From: DASWIG01 sp036397835
GTDB lineage: Bacteria; Acidobacteriota; Thermoanaerobaculia; Multivoradales; J023
Direction: 5' to 3'
Assembly: GCA_036397835.1 (NCBI GenBank)
Contig: DASWIG010000300.1
Location: forward strand, 30,020 to 94,019
Length of the DNA stretch: 64,000 bases
Under the pieces are notes generated by a model that had not been told where the DNA came from, searched no databases, and saw nothing but the letters and a program-made list of their open reading frames with translations. The position numbers were made by a program, and so were the translations under genes. Shown here piece after piece: positions 10,145-17,928 of this stretch (position 1 is the stretch's first letter; each line of letters begins with the position of its first letter).

Positions 10145-11692
10145 TCAAAGTTGAACGGGTTTGCGGCGAGCGGTCTGCAACCGCTCCTTGCGTAGCGACT
10201 TCTCGTGTCTTGCATGCCTTTGCCGCTCGGCCGCAGCGCGACGCAGCACCGCCCCGATGCTGGCCGCGGGTTCGCTGGCCGCGATCTCGAGGATGGCGCG
10301 GTAATCGGCGAGCCAGGACCGCACCGACGACGCGTGGAAAAGGTCGGCGTTGTAGGTGCAGTGCACGCGCAGCGCGTCGCCGGCGACGACCAAGTTCCAA
10401 AAAGCGTCGTATCGTGCCGGCGGCGATGGCTCGGCTACCACCGCGACGCGCAGGTCGTCCCACTCGAGCTCGGCCGCCGCCGCCTCCAGATTGAAGATGA
10501 CGGAAATCAACGGTGGACGGCTCGGGTCGCGGCCGATCTTGAGCTTTCGGATCAGTCTTCCGATGTGGACGTCGTCGTGCTCGAATGCTCGCAGCAGCTC
10601 GCTCTTGGTGGCGTCGACGACCTCGCGAAAGCTCTTCCTCGGATCGATCTCCAGCCGTAGCGGCAGCGTCTGGATGGCAAGGCCGAAGAGATGCGGACCG
10701 GCGTCCAAGGCGCGTTGAGCCGAGTGCACGCCGAGAACGAAATCCGTCCGACCCGTCAGGTGATGGACGAGGATCTCGAAGGCGGCAAGGAGCGTCATGA
10801 AGAGCGTCGCCTGGGCCGCCGTGCTGGCGGCGCGCAGGCGCGCGCCGAGCTCGGCGCCGAGCTCGGCCCGCGCACGCTCGCCGCGATAGGTCTGAATCGG
10901 CGGCCGGCCACGGTCGATCGGCAGCTCGAGGGGGGCGGGGGGGCGTGCCAGCTTGCGCAGCCAGAATCGCTCCGCCGCCTGCGCGCTCGGCCGCCCTGCG
11001 CCGTCGGCGAGCAGTCGGCCGTAAGCGCTGAAGGCGACGGGCGCGGGCAGCGCGCACGGCGTGCCGTGCCGCTCGCTGCGGTAAATCTCGGGCAGCTCCG
11101 CCAGCAGCACGCCGAGCGAGCGGCCGTCGCAGACGAGGTGATGGATGACGAGGAGGAGCAGGTGGCGCTCGCCGGCCAGGCGCAGGAGGGCGACGCGCAG
11201 CAGGGGGCCGAGGACGAGGTCGAAGGGGCGGCGCGCCGCCGCCGACGCCAGCGCCAAGGCGTGCCGCTCGGTGCCGGCGCCGGCGAGGTCGATCAGGGGA
11301 ACCTCGATCGACGCCTCGCGAGAGATCCGCTGCTGCCGGCCGTCGATGTCGAAGGCGGTGCGCAGCGCCTCGTGCCGCGCCACCAGCCGGCGCCAGGTGC
11401 GCCGCAGAGCCGCGACGTCGAGGGGCCCCGACAGGCGCAGGATGAGCGTCTCGTTGTAGGCCGCCGAGGCGTCGGGGCCGAGCCGCGTCACCGCCCAGAG
11501 CCCGCGCTGGGATTCGGTCATCGGCGCCGTGAGCGCCTCCTCCGGCGCCAGCGCCGGGGCGCCGGCTCGTGAGCCGCGCGCTTCTTCGAGAAGCTCCAAC
11601 TGCAGCCGCAGGATCCCTAGCTGCCGTGTGATGACGCGGGCCAGGATCTCGTCGCGGTGCGCGTTGGTGGCTGCCGGATGTCGCTCGTTCAC
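10145..11692 (-). CDS. Stand-alone NRPS condensation domain protein
   Basis: A 515-residue protein. A short helical leader (QLGILRLQLELLEEA, residues ~25-39) precedes one condensation domain with an intact HHxxxDG (IHHLVCDGRS, about residue 195). The domain start (MTESQRGLWAV, then AYNETL) matches the C domain at the end of the PKS/aminotransferase protein rather than the LCL domains of the large synthetase. The C-terminal ~30 residues are strongly basic. The start is GTG at 11692 behind GGGGAGAA at about 6 bp. Gaps are 23 bp upstream and 20 bp downstream. Its expected partner is the Asp module protein two genes on, with the hydroxylase encoded between them. Confidence 0.88.
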   Translation of the reverse strand: MNERHPAATNAHRDEILARVITRQLGILRLQLELLEEARGSRAGAPALAPEEALTAPMTESQRGLWAVTRLGPDASAAYNETLILRLSGPLDVAALRRTWRRLVARHEALRTAFDIDGRQQRISREASIEVPLIDLAGAGTERHALALASAAARRPFDLVLGPLLRVALLRLAGERHLLLLVIHHLVCDGRSLGVLLAELPEIYRSERHGTPCALPAPVAFSAYGRLLADGAGRPSAQAAERFWLRKLARPPAPLELPIDRGRPPIQTYRGERARAELGAELGARLRAASTAAQATLFMTLLAAFEILVHHLTGRTDFVLGVHSAQRALDAGPHLFGLAIQTLPLRLEIDPRKSFREVVDATKSELLRAFEHDDVHIGRLIRKLKIGRDPSRPPLISVIFNLEAAAAELEWDDLRVAVVAEPSPPARYDAFWNLVVAGDALRVHCTYNADLFHASSVRSWLADYRAILEIAASEPAASIGAVLRRAAAERQRHARHEKSLRKERLQTARRKPVQL

Positions 11693-11715
11693 GTTCGTTC
11701 TCCCCGATCGTGGTT

Positions 11716-14700
11716 TCAGGACTCGGCCCTTGCGAGCTGACCGAGGATCCTGTCGAGCTGTGGCGCCCCGAGCTGCTCGGAGGAAGACCCTTCAGCAGCC
11801 TCGCCGTGGGCAACCGCGTGCTCCCACTCGCCCTCGACCACGGCCGCCAGCTCGGCGATGGTGGGGTTCTGGAAGACCTCCATGGGCGGCAGGCGCAAGC
11901 CTTTCTCGTGGGCTCGGGCGGTGATCTGGATGCAGAGGATGGAATCCCCGCCGAGCTCGAAGAAATTGTCGTGGCGGCCGATCTTTTCGACCCGGAGGAC
12001 TTCCTGCCAGATTTCCGCGAGCAACCGTTCGCGCGGCGTCGCGGGGGGCACGAGCTCGACGTCGAGGTGAGGCCGCGCTGCGTCCGGCCGGGGGAGTGCG
12101 CCGAGGTCGAGCTTCCCGCTGGGCAGAACCGGCAGGCTTTCGAGCTCGACCACCGCGGCGGGCAGCATGTACTCGGGCAGGCGTGGGCGAAGATGGCGGT
12201 GGATCTCACTCGTGGTGAGCATCCCCGTGACCGGCGGCGACTCGAGCATGGCGTCGCTCTCGATCGCGCGGCCCCGGCGCAGCGCGAAGACGTTGAAGCG
12301 GTCGGTGCCGCGGAGGTTCTCATCCTGATCGACGGCGGCGTCGAACCCGCGAGCGTCGAGGAGGGCGAGGACCTCGTCGACCTGCCGGCGTCCGTCGCCG
12401 AGCTCGAGATCGTGGACCTCGAGGACGATCTGATCGATCTTCGGCCAGTCCTCGGCGTCGATGCCGCGCAGGACGTCCGCCTCCGACCGCTGGACGTCGA
12501 GCTTGAGCAGGTGGATGCGATCGACGCCCTCTTCTCTCATGACGGTGGAAAGACGGCGCAACCGGCAGTCCAGCGATTGCGGGGTGAAGCGCTCCCGCAG
12601 CAGGGTCTCGGCCTCCGGCGCCAGCCCGAGCCGGCCCAACGCCTGCTGCTCGTTTGCCATGTAGGTCTTGAGAAAGACGATGTCTTCCTGCGCATCGGCG
12701 TAAGCGGCAAGGCCGGACATCACGGTGTAGCGGGGATAGAAAGTGAAGGTTTCCGTCCGGTCGCGGTCGGAGAGACCGAACGGGAAGACGCGGACGTTGG
12801 GCCCGTAGAGCTCGACGTTGAGGGCGAGCGTCGCGAAAAGCGGCGCGATCGGCTCGAAAGCCAAGACCCGAGCCGTGGGATAGTGGGTGCTGAGGAAAAG
12901 TGAGAACATGCCGACGTTGGCGCCGACGTCGAAGACGCAGGCCGCTGCGGGCAACCGGATGCCGTGGCGCAGATAGGTCCGGCGCTCGAACATCTCCGCG
13001 TAGAGAGGATCGGTCTCGATCTTGTCGTGATGGACGATCGCCATGCCGTTGGGGAGGGCGTATCGGGAGCGCCCTCCGGCGAGGGAGGCGTAGCGCCTGC
13101 GCGCCACCACGTAGGCGGCCAGGCGCCGTTGCCCGTCAGGCTCGTCGTAGGCCGCGGCCACCGCTCGCTCGACGCCGGGGTGGGTGGCCAGCGCGGCCTC
13201 CACCTCGGAGGGATCGATGCGAATGCCGTGGATTTTGAGCTGGCGGTCGCGGCGGCCGAGGAATTCCAGCTTGCCGCCGGCGTGATGGCGGGCCAGATCG
13301 CCGCTGCGGTAGAGGCGTGCTCCGCGCGCGTCGGCGAACGGATCGGGAACGAATCGCTCGGCGGTCGCCCGCGGGCCGTGGAGATAACCGTCGGCGAGCC
13401 CGGCGCCGCCGATCGCGATCTCTCCGGCGACCCCGAGCGGCACCGGCCGCAGCGCGCCGTCCACCACGTAGATCCGGGCGTCGCCGCAGGGCCGGCCGAG
13501 CGGCACGAACGGCGCCTTGCGAGCCCGCTCGCAGGGCCAGCAGGTCACGTCGACGGTGGCTTCGGTCGGCCCGTACTGGTTGTAGAGCGTGCCGCCGAAG
13601 CGGGCGAGGACATCGTTGTGCAGGGCGACGGGAAGCAGCTCGCCGCCGGAGAAAAGGTAGCGCAGCTCGGCGCACGCCGCGAGCCCGGGGTCGCCGGCCA
13701 CCAGCCGCAGCACGGTGGGTACGAAGTGTGCGACCGTGATCCGTTCGTCGCGCATCAGCGCGACGAGGGAGGCGGGCTCCCGCGTTGCGCCCGCGGCAGG
13801 CAGCACCAGGGTGGCCCCGGTCACCAGCGGAGCGAAGATCTCCCAGACCGAGAAGTCAAAGCCGATGGACGCCCCTTGCAGGACGCGGTCGGCGCTGGTC
13901 AGCGGGTAGACGGACTGTCCCCAGAGCAGCCGGTGGACGACGGCGCGGTGCGAGACCATGACGCCTTTGGGAGCGCCGGTGGATCCGGAGGTGTAGATCA
14001 CGTAGGCGAGCTGGTCGGGCGACGCCGGCCGGCCGCCCAGCGGGGCGCGGCCTGGCGCGGCGGGCGCCGGCGCGTCGAGGACGATGGCCTCGACGCCCTC
14101 GAGGGAGGGCGGGAGGTGCCGCCGCTCGGTGACGAGCAGGCGGGACCGCGCGTCTCGGAGCATGGCGAGCCACCGCTGGCGGGGAAGCTCCGCGTCGAGG
14201 GGCAGGTAGGCGCCGCCCGCCTTGAGGATGCCGAGGACCGCCGCCACCATGGCGGTCGAGCGATCCATGAGGAGACCGACCGGGACCAGGAGCTCGACGC
14301 CCCTGGCTCGGAGGCGGTGGGCGACGTTTTCGGCCCAGGCGTCGATCTCGGCGTAGGTCCAGCTCTTGCCGTCGTGGACGACTGCCGGGGCCTCCGGCGT
14401 GCGCGCCACCTGCTCCTCGAACATCGCGTGGAGGCACCGGTCCGCGGCCGGCACCGCGGTCGCCGTGCGGTGGAAATCCACGAGCAGCTCCCGGCGCTCT
14501 TCCTCTCCGAGGTATGCGAGATCCCGGAGCCTTGCCTGCGGATTCGCGACGGCGCTGGCCAGCAGGGCGAGAAGCGCCGCGCCCAGCTTCTCGGCGACGT
14601 CGGCCGAGACGGCTCCGCAGTCGTGCCACAGCTCGAGGTCGAGCGTCTCGTCGCCTTCGACGACGACGAGCTTCAGTCGGCAGCGATCCAGGTGCGCGAC

Positions 14701-15798
14701 CTCTCGCGTCGCCGTCCACGTCAGGCCGCCGCCGCTCAGAGTCGGAGCCTTGGCGACGGGCTCGAAGGCGGCGCCGAACCCTCGCCGAAGGGCGGATCCG
14801 CCGCCGGGGACCTTCACCTCGTCCCAGGAAAAGTACTCCTGGCGGGCGGCGAGGTCTCGAACCAGGTCGCGGTTGCGGCGGGCGAGCGCGAGGAAGGGAT
14901 CCCGTGCCGACGCGTCCAGGGACAGCGGCAGGAATCGGGCGTAGGTGCCGACGGCGGATTCCAGGCCCTCGTAGTGTCGGCCGTCGAACGCCAGGCCCAG
15001 GCTCAGCTCGTGGCCGGCATGCCGCCACAGCACCGCCTGCCACGCCGCCAACAACAGGCACGCGATCGGCACCTCGGTCGAGCTCTCGAGGCGTCGGAGC
15101 TCCCGCAGACGGTCCGGCGGCACCGCCGACGTCCACCTGCGCAGGCTTCCCTCCTGCGATGAGGCGAAAAGGGGGCCTTCCCCGCGATCCCGGAGGGCGA
15201 GATCCTGGCGCTGCCACCAGGCCCGCTCCTCCTGACCTTCTTCCGATTCCAGGATCTCGTTCTGCCATTCCGAGAAGTCGGCGTATTGGAGCGTGTCCTC
15301 GGGACCGGCTTGGCCCGCATAGGCGGCGGCGATCGCCAGCAGCACGTTGCGCAGGCCGAGCCGATCGCAGCACGCGGCGGAGACGGTCATGACCAGGGCG
15401 TGCAGGTCGCCGGCGAGGTCGATCAGCGCGACGCGGCCGGTGGTGCCCACCTCGAGCTCGAGGTCAAGCCCTATCTGCTGCGCGAGAAAGGCGTCGAGCG
15501 CGTCCTGCCGATCGGCCTCGGCTACGCCGCGCAAGTCGTGCGGGTCGATCATGACGCTGCGCCGTTCGACGAGGGTCTGGATCGGCAGATCCATCCCCGG
15601 CAGCAGGACGAAGGCCGTTCGCAGGATCTCGTTGCGGTGGAAGACCTCGGCAAGGGCGTCCACGAGGCGGCCGCGGTCGAGCTCGCCGCGCAGGAGCACG
15701 CAGCACTGCACCCGTCCGGCCGGCGGCTGGGTTGCCGCGTGCCACGCCCGGCGCTGTTGCGGTGAGAGCGGATAACCTTCGATGGTCTCGTGTTGCAT
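11716..15798 (-). CDS. NRPS, condensation-like domain-A(with FkbM methyltransferase)-T
   Basis: A 1,360-residue synthetase. The first domain (~8-440) is condensation-like, but the catalytic motif is replaced by VSAACCDRLG (about 143). Adenylation begins ~465, with core YTSGSTGAPKG near 601. Between the A8 region (RDRQLKIHGIRI, ~853) and the A10 region (LPSGKLDLGAL, ~1215) an FkbM-family methyltransferase is inserted. A carrier with GGDS (Ser ~1285) and a short acidic tail follow. The specificity code reads about D-F-W-H-F-G-Q-V-D-K, nearly the same as in the last gene of the window and only loosely Ser-like. RBS GGAGGCG precedes ATG 15798. The preceding genes encode a C domain and a tandem dioxygenase, so together they form a split C / C-like-A-MT-T module with possible hydroxylation and O-methylation. 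Confidence 0.9.
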   Translation of the reverse strand: MQHETIEGYPLSPQQRRAWHAATQPPAGRVQCCVLLRGELDRGRLVDALAEVFHRNEILRTAFVLLPGMDLPIQTLVERRSVMIDPHDLRGVAEADRQDALDAFLAQQIGLDLELEVGTTGRVALIDLAGDLHALVMTVSAACCDRLGLRNVLLAIAAAYAGQAGPEDTLQYADFSEWQNEILESEEGQEERAWWQRQDLALRDRGEGPLFASSQEGSLRRWTSAVPPDRLRELRRLESSTEVPIACLLLAAWQAVLWRHAGHELSLGLAFDGRHYEGLESAVGTYARFLPLSLDASARDPFLALARRNRDLVRDLAARQEYFSWDEVKVPGGGSALRRGFGAAFEPVAKAPTLSGGGLTWTATREVAHLDRCRLKLVVVEGDETLDLELWHDCGAVSADVAEKLGAALLALLASAVANPQARLRDLAYLGEEERRELLVDFHRTATAVPAADRCLHAMFEEQVARTPEAPAVVHDGKSWTYAEIDAWAENVAHRLRARGVELLVPVGLLMDRSTAMVAAVLGILKAGGAYLPLDAELPRQRWLAMLRDARSRLLVTERRHLPPSLEGVEAIVLDAPAPAAPGRAPLGGRPASPDQLAYVIYTSGSTGAPKGVMVSHRAVVHRLLWGQSVYPLTSADRVLQGASIGFDFSVWEIFAPLVTGATLVLPAAGATREPASLVALMRDERITVAHFVPTVLRLVAGDPGLAACAELRYLFSGGELLPVALHNDVLARFGGTLYNQYGPTEATVDVTCWPCERARKAPFVPLGRPCGDARIYVVDGALRPVPLGVAGEIAIGGAGLADGYLHGPRATAERFVPDPFADARGARLYRSGDLARHHAGGKLEFLGRRDRQLKIHGIRIDPSEVEAALATHPGVERAVAAAYDEPDGQRRLAAYVVARRRYASLAGGRSRYALPNGMAIVHHDKIETDPLYAEMFERRTYLRHGIRLPAAACVFDVGANVGMFSLFLSTHYPTARVLAFEPIAPLFATLALNVELYGPNVRVFPFGLSDRDRTETFTFYPRYTVMSGLAAYADAQEDIVFLKTYMANEQQALGRLGLAPEAETLLRERFTPQSLDCRLRRLSTVMREEGVDRIHLLKLDVQRSEADVLRGIDAEDWPKIDQIVLEVHDLELGDGRRQVDEVLALLDARGFDAAVDQDENLRGTDRFNVFALRRGRAIESDAMLESPPVTGMLTTSEIHRHLRPRLPEYMLPAAVVELESLPVLPSGKLDLGALPRPDAARPHLDVELVPPATPRERLLAEIWQEVLRVEKIGRHDNFFELGGDSILCIQITARAHEKGLRLPPMEVFQNPTIAELAAVVEGEWEHAVAHGEAAEGSSSEQLGAPQLDRILGQLARAES
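12275..13110 (-). other. FkbM-family methyltransferase domain inserted in an A domain
   Basis: This stretch encodes about 280 residues inside the adenylation domain. Motifs are the SAM-binding FDVGANVGMFSLF (near residue 957), FEPIAPLFATLALNVELYG, and the later LLKLDVQRSEADVLRGI and VLEVHDLELGDG strands that characterise FkbM-type enzymes. Insertion between A8 and A10 is the usual slot for embedded methyltransferases, but those are mostly N- or C-methylating. The FkbM founder is an O-methyltransferase, so O-methylation of a side-chain hydroxyl is the leading inference. Confidence 0.8.
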
Positions 15799-15818
15799 GG
15801 TCGCCTCCGGTTTTGTTC

Positions 15819-17900
15819 TCAGCCTTGCGGTGAGGGGTCGGCGGTCAAAAGGTCCGTCATCGCCACCAGGATCTGACGCGGCCCGACAAAGGGCTCACGG
15901 CCGTGCGAGGCCAGCACGTTGTCCAGCAGCAGCACGTCGCCCTGCTGCCAGGTGAAGGCCACGGCGGAGGACCTGTAGAGGCGCTTGACCGCCCCCAAGA
16001 CGTCGTCGTCGATCCGGCTGCCGTCGCCGTAGAAGGCGTTGCGGGGCAGCTCGTCCTCCTGCAGCTCGCGCAGCAGGGTCTGGCGAACGACGGGATCCAG
16101 GTTGGAGACGTGGAACATGTGGGCGTGGTTGAACCACACGCTGTCGCCGGTCCTGGGGTGGCGGATCACGGCCTGACGGACCTGTTGGGTGCGCAGACCG
16201 TCGCCGGGGCGCCACTCGTAATCGATGCCCGACTGCCGGCAATAGGCCTCCACCTCGGACTTCTCCTGCGTCTGGAAAGCCTCCTGCCACGGCAGGTCGA
16301 AGGTCGTGCTGTAGTTGCGCACGTACATGACGCCGTCGGCGAGGAAACGGCTTCTGACCTGCGGATCGAGGCGCGGAAGGATCGCGCGGTCGTCGACGAT
16401 CGGCGTCCGGCCTCTTTCCTTCGGCGGCGTCATGCAGAAGAAGAAGATCTTGATGGGCCAGTTGTGGGAATAGGACATCTCGTGGTGGAGGGGAATCTCC
16501 TGATGGGAGGGAAACTCCGTCGAGGTGTAGACGTTGCGGCCCATGCTCAGCCGCGGCGCCGCCCGCTCGCGGTAGTCGAGGACGTGGGGCGAAACGGCGC
16601 GGACCGCCGCCTCGAAGTCCTCGCTCGACTTCACGTTGAAGCCGCGGAACAGGATGGCGCCGTGTGCGAGGAGCTGGTTTTCGATCTGGTCGCGGTGATC
16701 CCGGGCCCAGGCGGCGAGATCGAGGTGGGCGACGGACGGCTGCCACATGAGGGGAAAACCGTTCAGGCCTTCGACGCAGCCGCTGCGCACGAGCTCTTCG
16801 CGGTGGATCCGGATCGTCTTCCTGGCCCGTGGCGGGCCGCCGCGGGGTGGGGCCTGCTGCGCGTGCCGTCGTGGATCGGCCATGCCCACGACGACCTTGC
16901 GGGGCCCCTTGAAGGGGCGCCGGCCGTGCGCGACGAGCATGTTGTCGAGCAGCAGCAGGTCACCCGCGGCCCAGGGAAACGTCACGGTCTCCTCGCGGTA
17001 GGCGCGCCGGATCTCGTCCATGACCTCCGGCTCGATGGGCGAGCCGTCGCCGTAGTAGGTGTGGTTGGGAAGCTCGCTTTCGGCAACGCCCGCGAGAAGG
17101 CCTTGGCGCAGGGACGGATCGAGGGTCGAGACGTGGAAGAACGTGGCGTGGTTGAACCATACCTCCTCGCCGGTGACCGGATGGATGCCCACCGCGGGAC
17201 GGACCTGGCGCGTCCGCAGGCCGCCGCCGGGGCGCCATTCGAAGTCGATCTCGTTGCGCTTGCAATAGGCTTCCACTTGCAAGCGGTCCTCGGTCTGAAA
17301 CGTCTCCTGCCATGACAGCCCGAGGCCATGGCCGAAATTGCGGACGTAGGCGTACCGCCGGCGCTGGAAAAGCTCGCGGATCCGCGGCGAGAGACGGGCG
17401 AAGACCTTGCGGCAATCGGCGAGCGGCGTCTCGCCGCCTTCCTCGGCGGCGGTGACGCAGAAGAAGAGGATCTTGCCCGGCCAGGTGACGTTGTAGGACT
17501 GCTCGTTGTGGAGAAAGATCTCCTGCGAGGCCGGATGATCGGTCGACGTGTAGACGTGGCCGCTGACAGAGCTGCGGGGCGAGGACCGCTCCTGGTACTC
17601 GAGGGGCGCGCCGCAGGCGCCTTGAATGAAGCGCTCGAATGCGTCCACGCCGTCCACGTCGAAGCCGCGGAAGAGGACGCCGCCGTGCTGCGCCAGGGAG
17701 TCGGCGATGAAGTCGCGGTGATCGGCGGCCCAGCGCACGAGGTCGAGCCCGCCGGCCGCCGGCTCGACGAGGAGGGGCAAGGTCTGGCCGGGCTGTACCA
17801 GCCCCGTTTTCACCAAGTCGCTGCGGGAGAAACGGACTTGGCGGCGTCCGGCCGCAGACCGTCGCGGAATCTCGAGCTTCTTCTTGAGCGTGGTTTGCAT
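15819..17900 (-). CDS. Tandem two-domain TauD/AsnO-type dioxygenase
   Basis: A 693-residue fusion of two complete Fe(II)/2-oxoglutarate dioxygenase domains joined by a basic, Pro-rich linker (~345-362). Domain 1 has H131-N-E133, distal H325 and R334. Domain 2 has H472-H-E474, distal H666 and R674. Both triads are intact, so neither half looks dead. The halves resemble each other along their whole length (for example EWRPGGGLRT and EWRPGDGLR), indicating duplication. GGETP in domain 1 becomes RGRTP in domain 2, which may reflect a changed pocket. Single-domain members are ~330 residues. It is preceded by a C-terminal C domain and followed 20 bp on by a condensation-like-A-MT-T protein. It may act twice on one residue, or on two carriers. 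ATG 17900 has AAAGGTAGGA upstream. Confidence 0.88.
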   Translation of the reverse strand: MQTTLKKKLEIPRRSAAGRRQVRFSRSDLVKTGLVQPGQTLPLLVEPAAGGLDLVRWAADHRDFIADSLAQHGGVLFRGFDVDGVDAFERFIQGACGAPLEYQERSSPRSSVSGHVYTSTDHPASQEIFLHNEQSYNVTWPGKILFFCVTAAEEGGETPLADCRKVFARLSPRIRELFQRRRYAYVRNFGHGLGLSWQETFQTEDRLQVEAYCKRNEIDFEWRPGGGLRTRQVRPAVGIHPVTGEEVWFNHATFFHVSTLDPSLRQGLLAGVAESELPNHTYYGDGSPIEPEVMDEIRRAYREETVTFPWAAGDLLLLDNMLVAHGRRPFKGPRKVVVGMADPRRHAQQAPPRGGPPRARKTIRIHREELVRSGCVEGLNGFPLMWQPSVAHLDLAAWARDHRDQIENQLLAHGAILFRGFNVKSSEDFEAAVRAVSPHVLDYRERAAPRLSMGRNVYTSTEFPSHQEIPLHHEMSYSHNWPIKIFFFCMTPPKERGRTPIVDDRAILPRLDPQVRSRFLADGVMYVRNYSTTFDLPWQEAFQTQEKSEVEAYCRQSGIDYEWRPGDGLRTQQVRQAVIRHPRTGDSVWFNHAHMFHVSNLDPVVRQTLLRELQEDELPRNAFYGDGSRIDDDVLGAVKRLYRSSAVAFTWQQGDVLLLDNVLASHGREPFVGPRQILVAMTDLLTADPSPQG

Positions 17901-17928
17901 GGTTCCTACCTTTCAGAGATCGTCCTTG

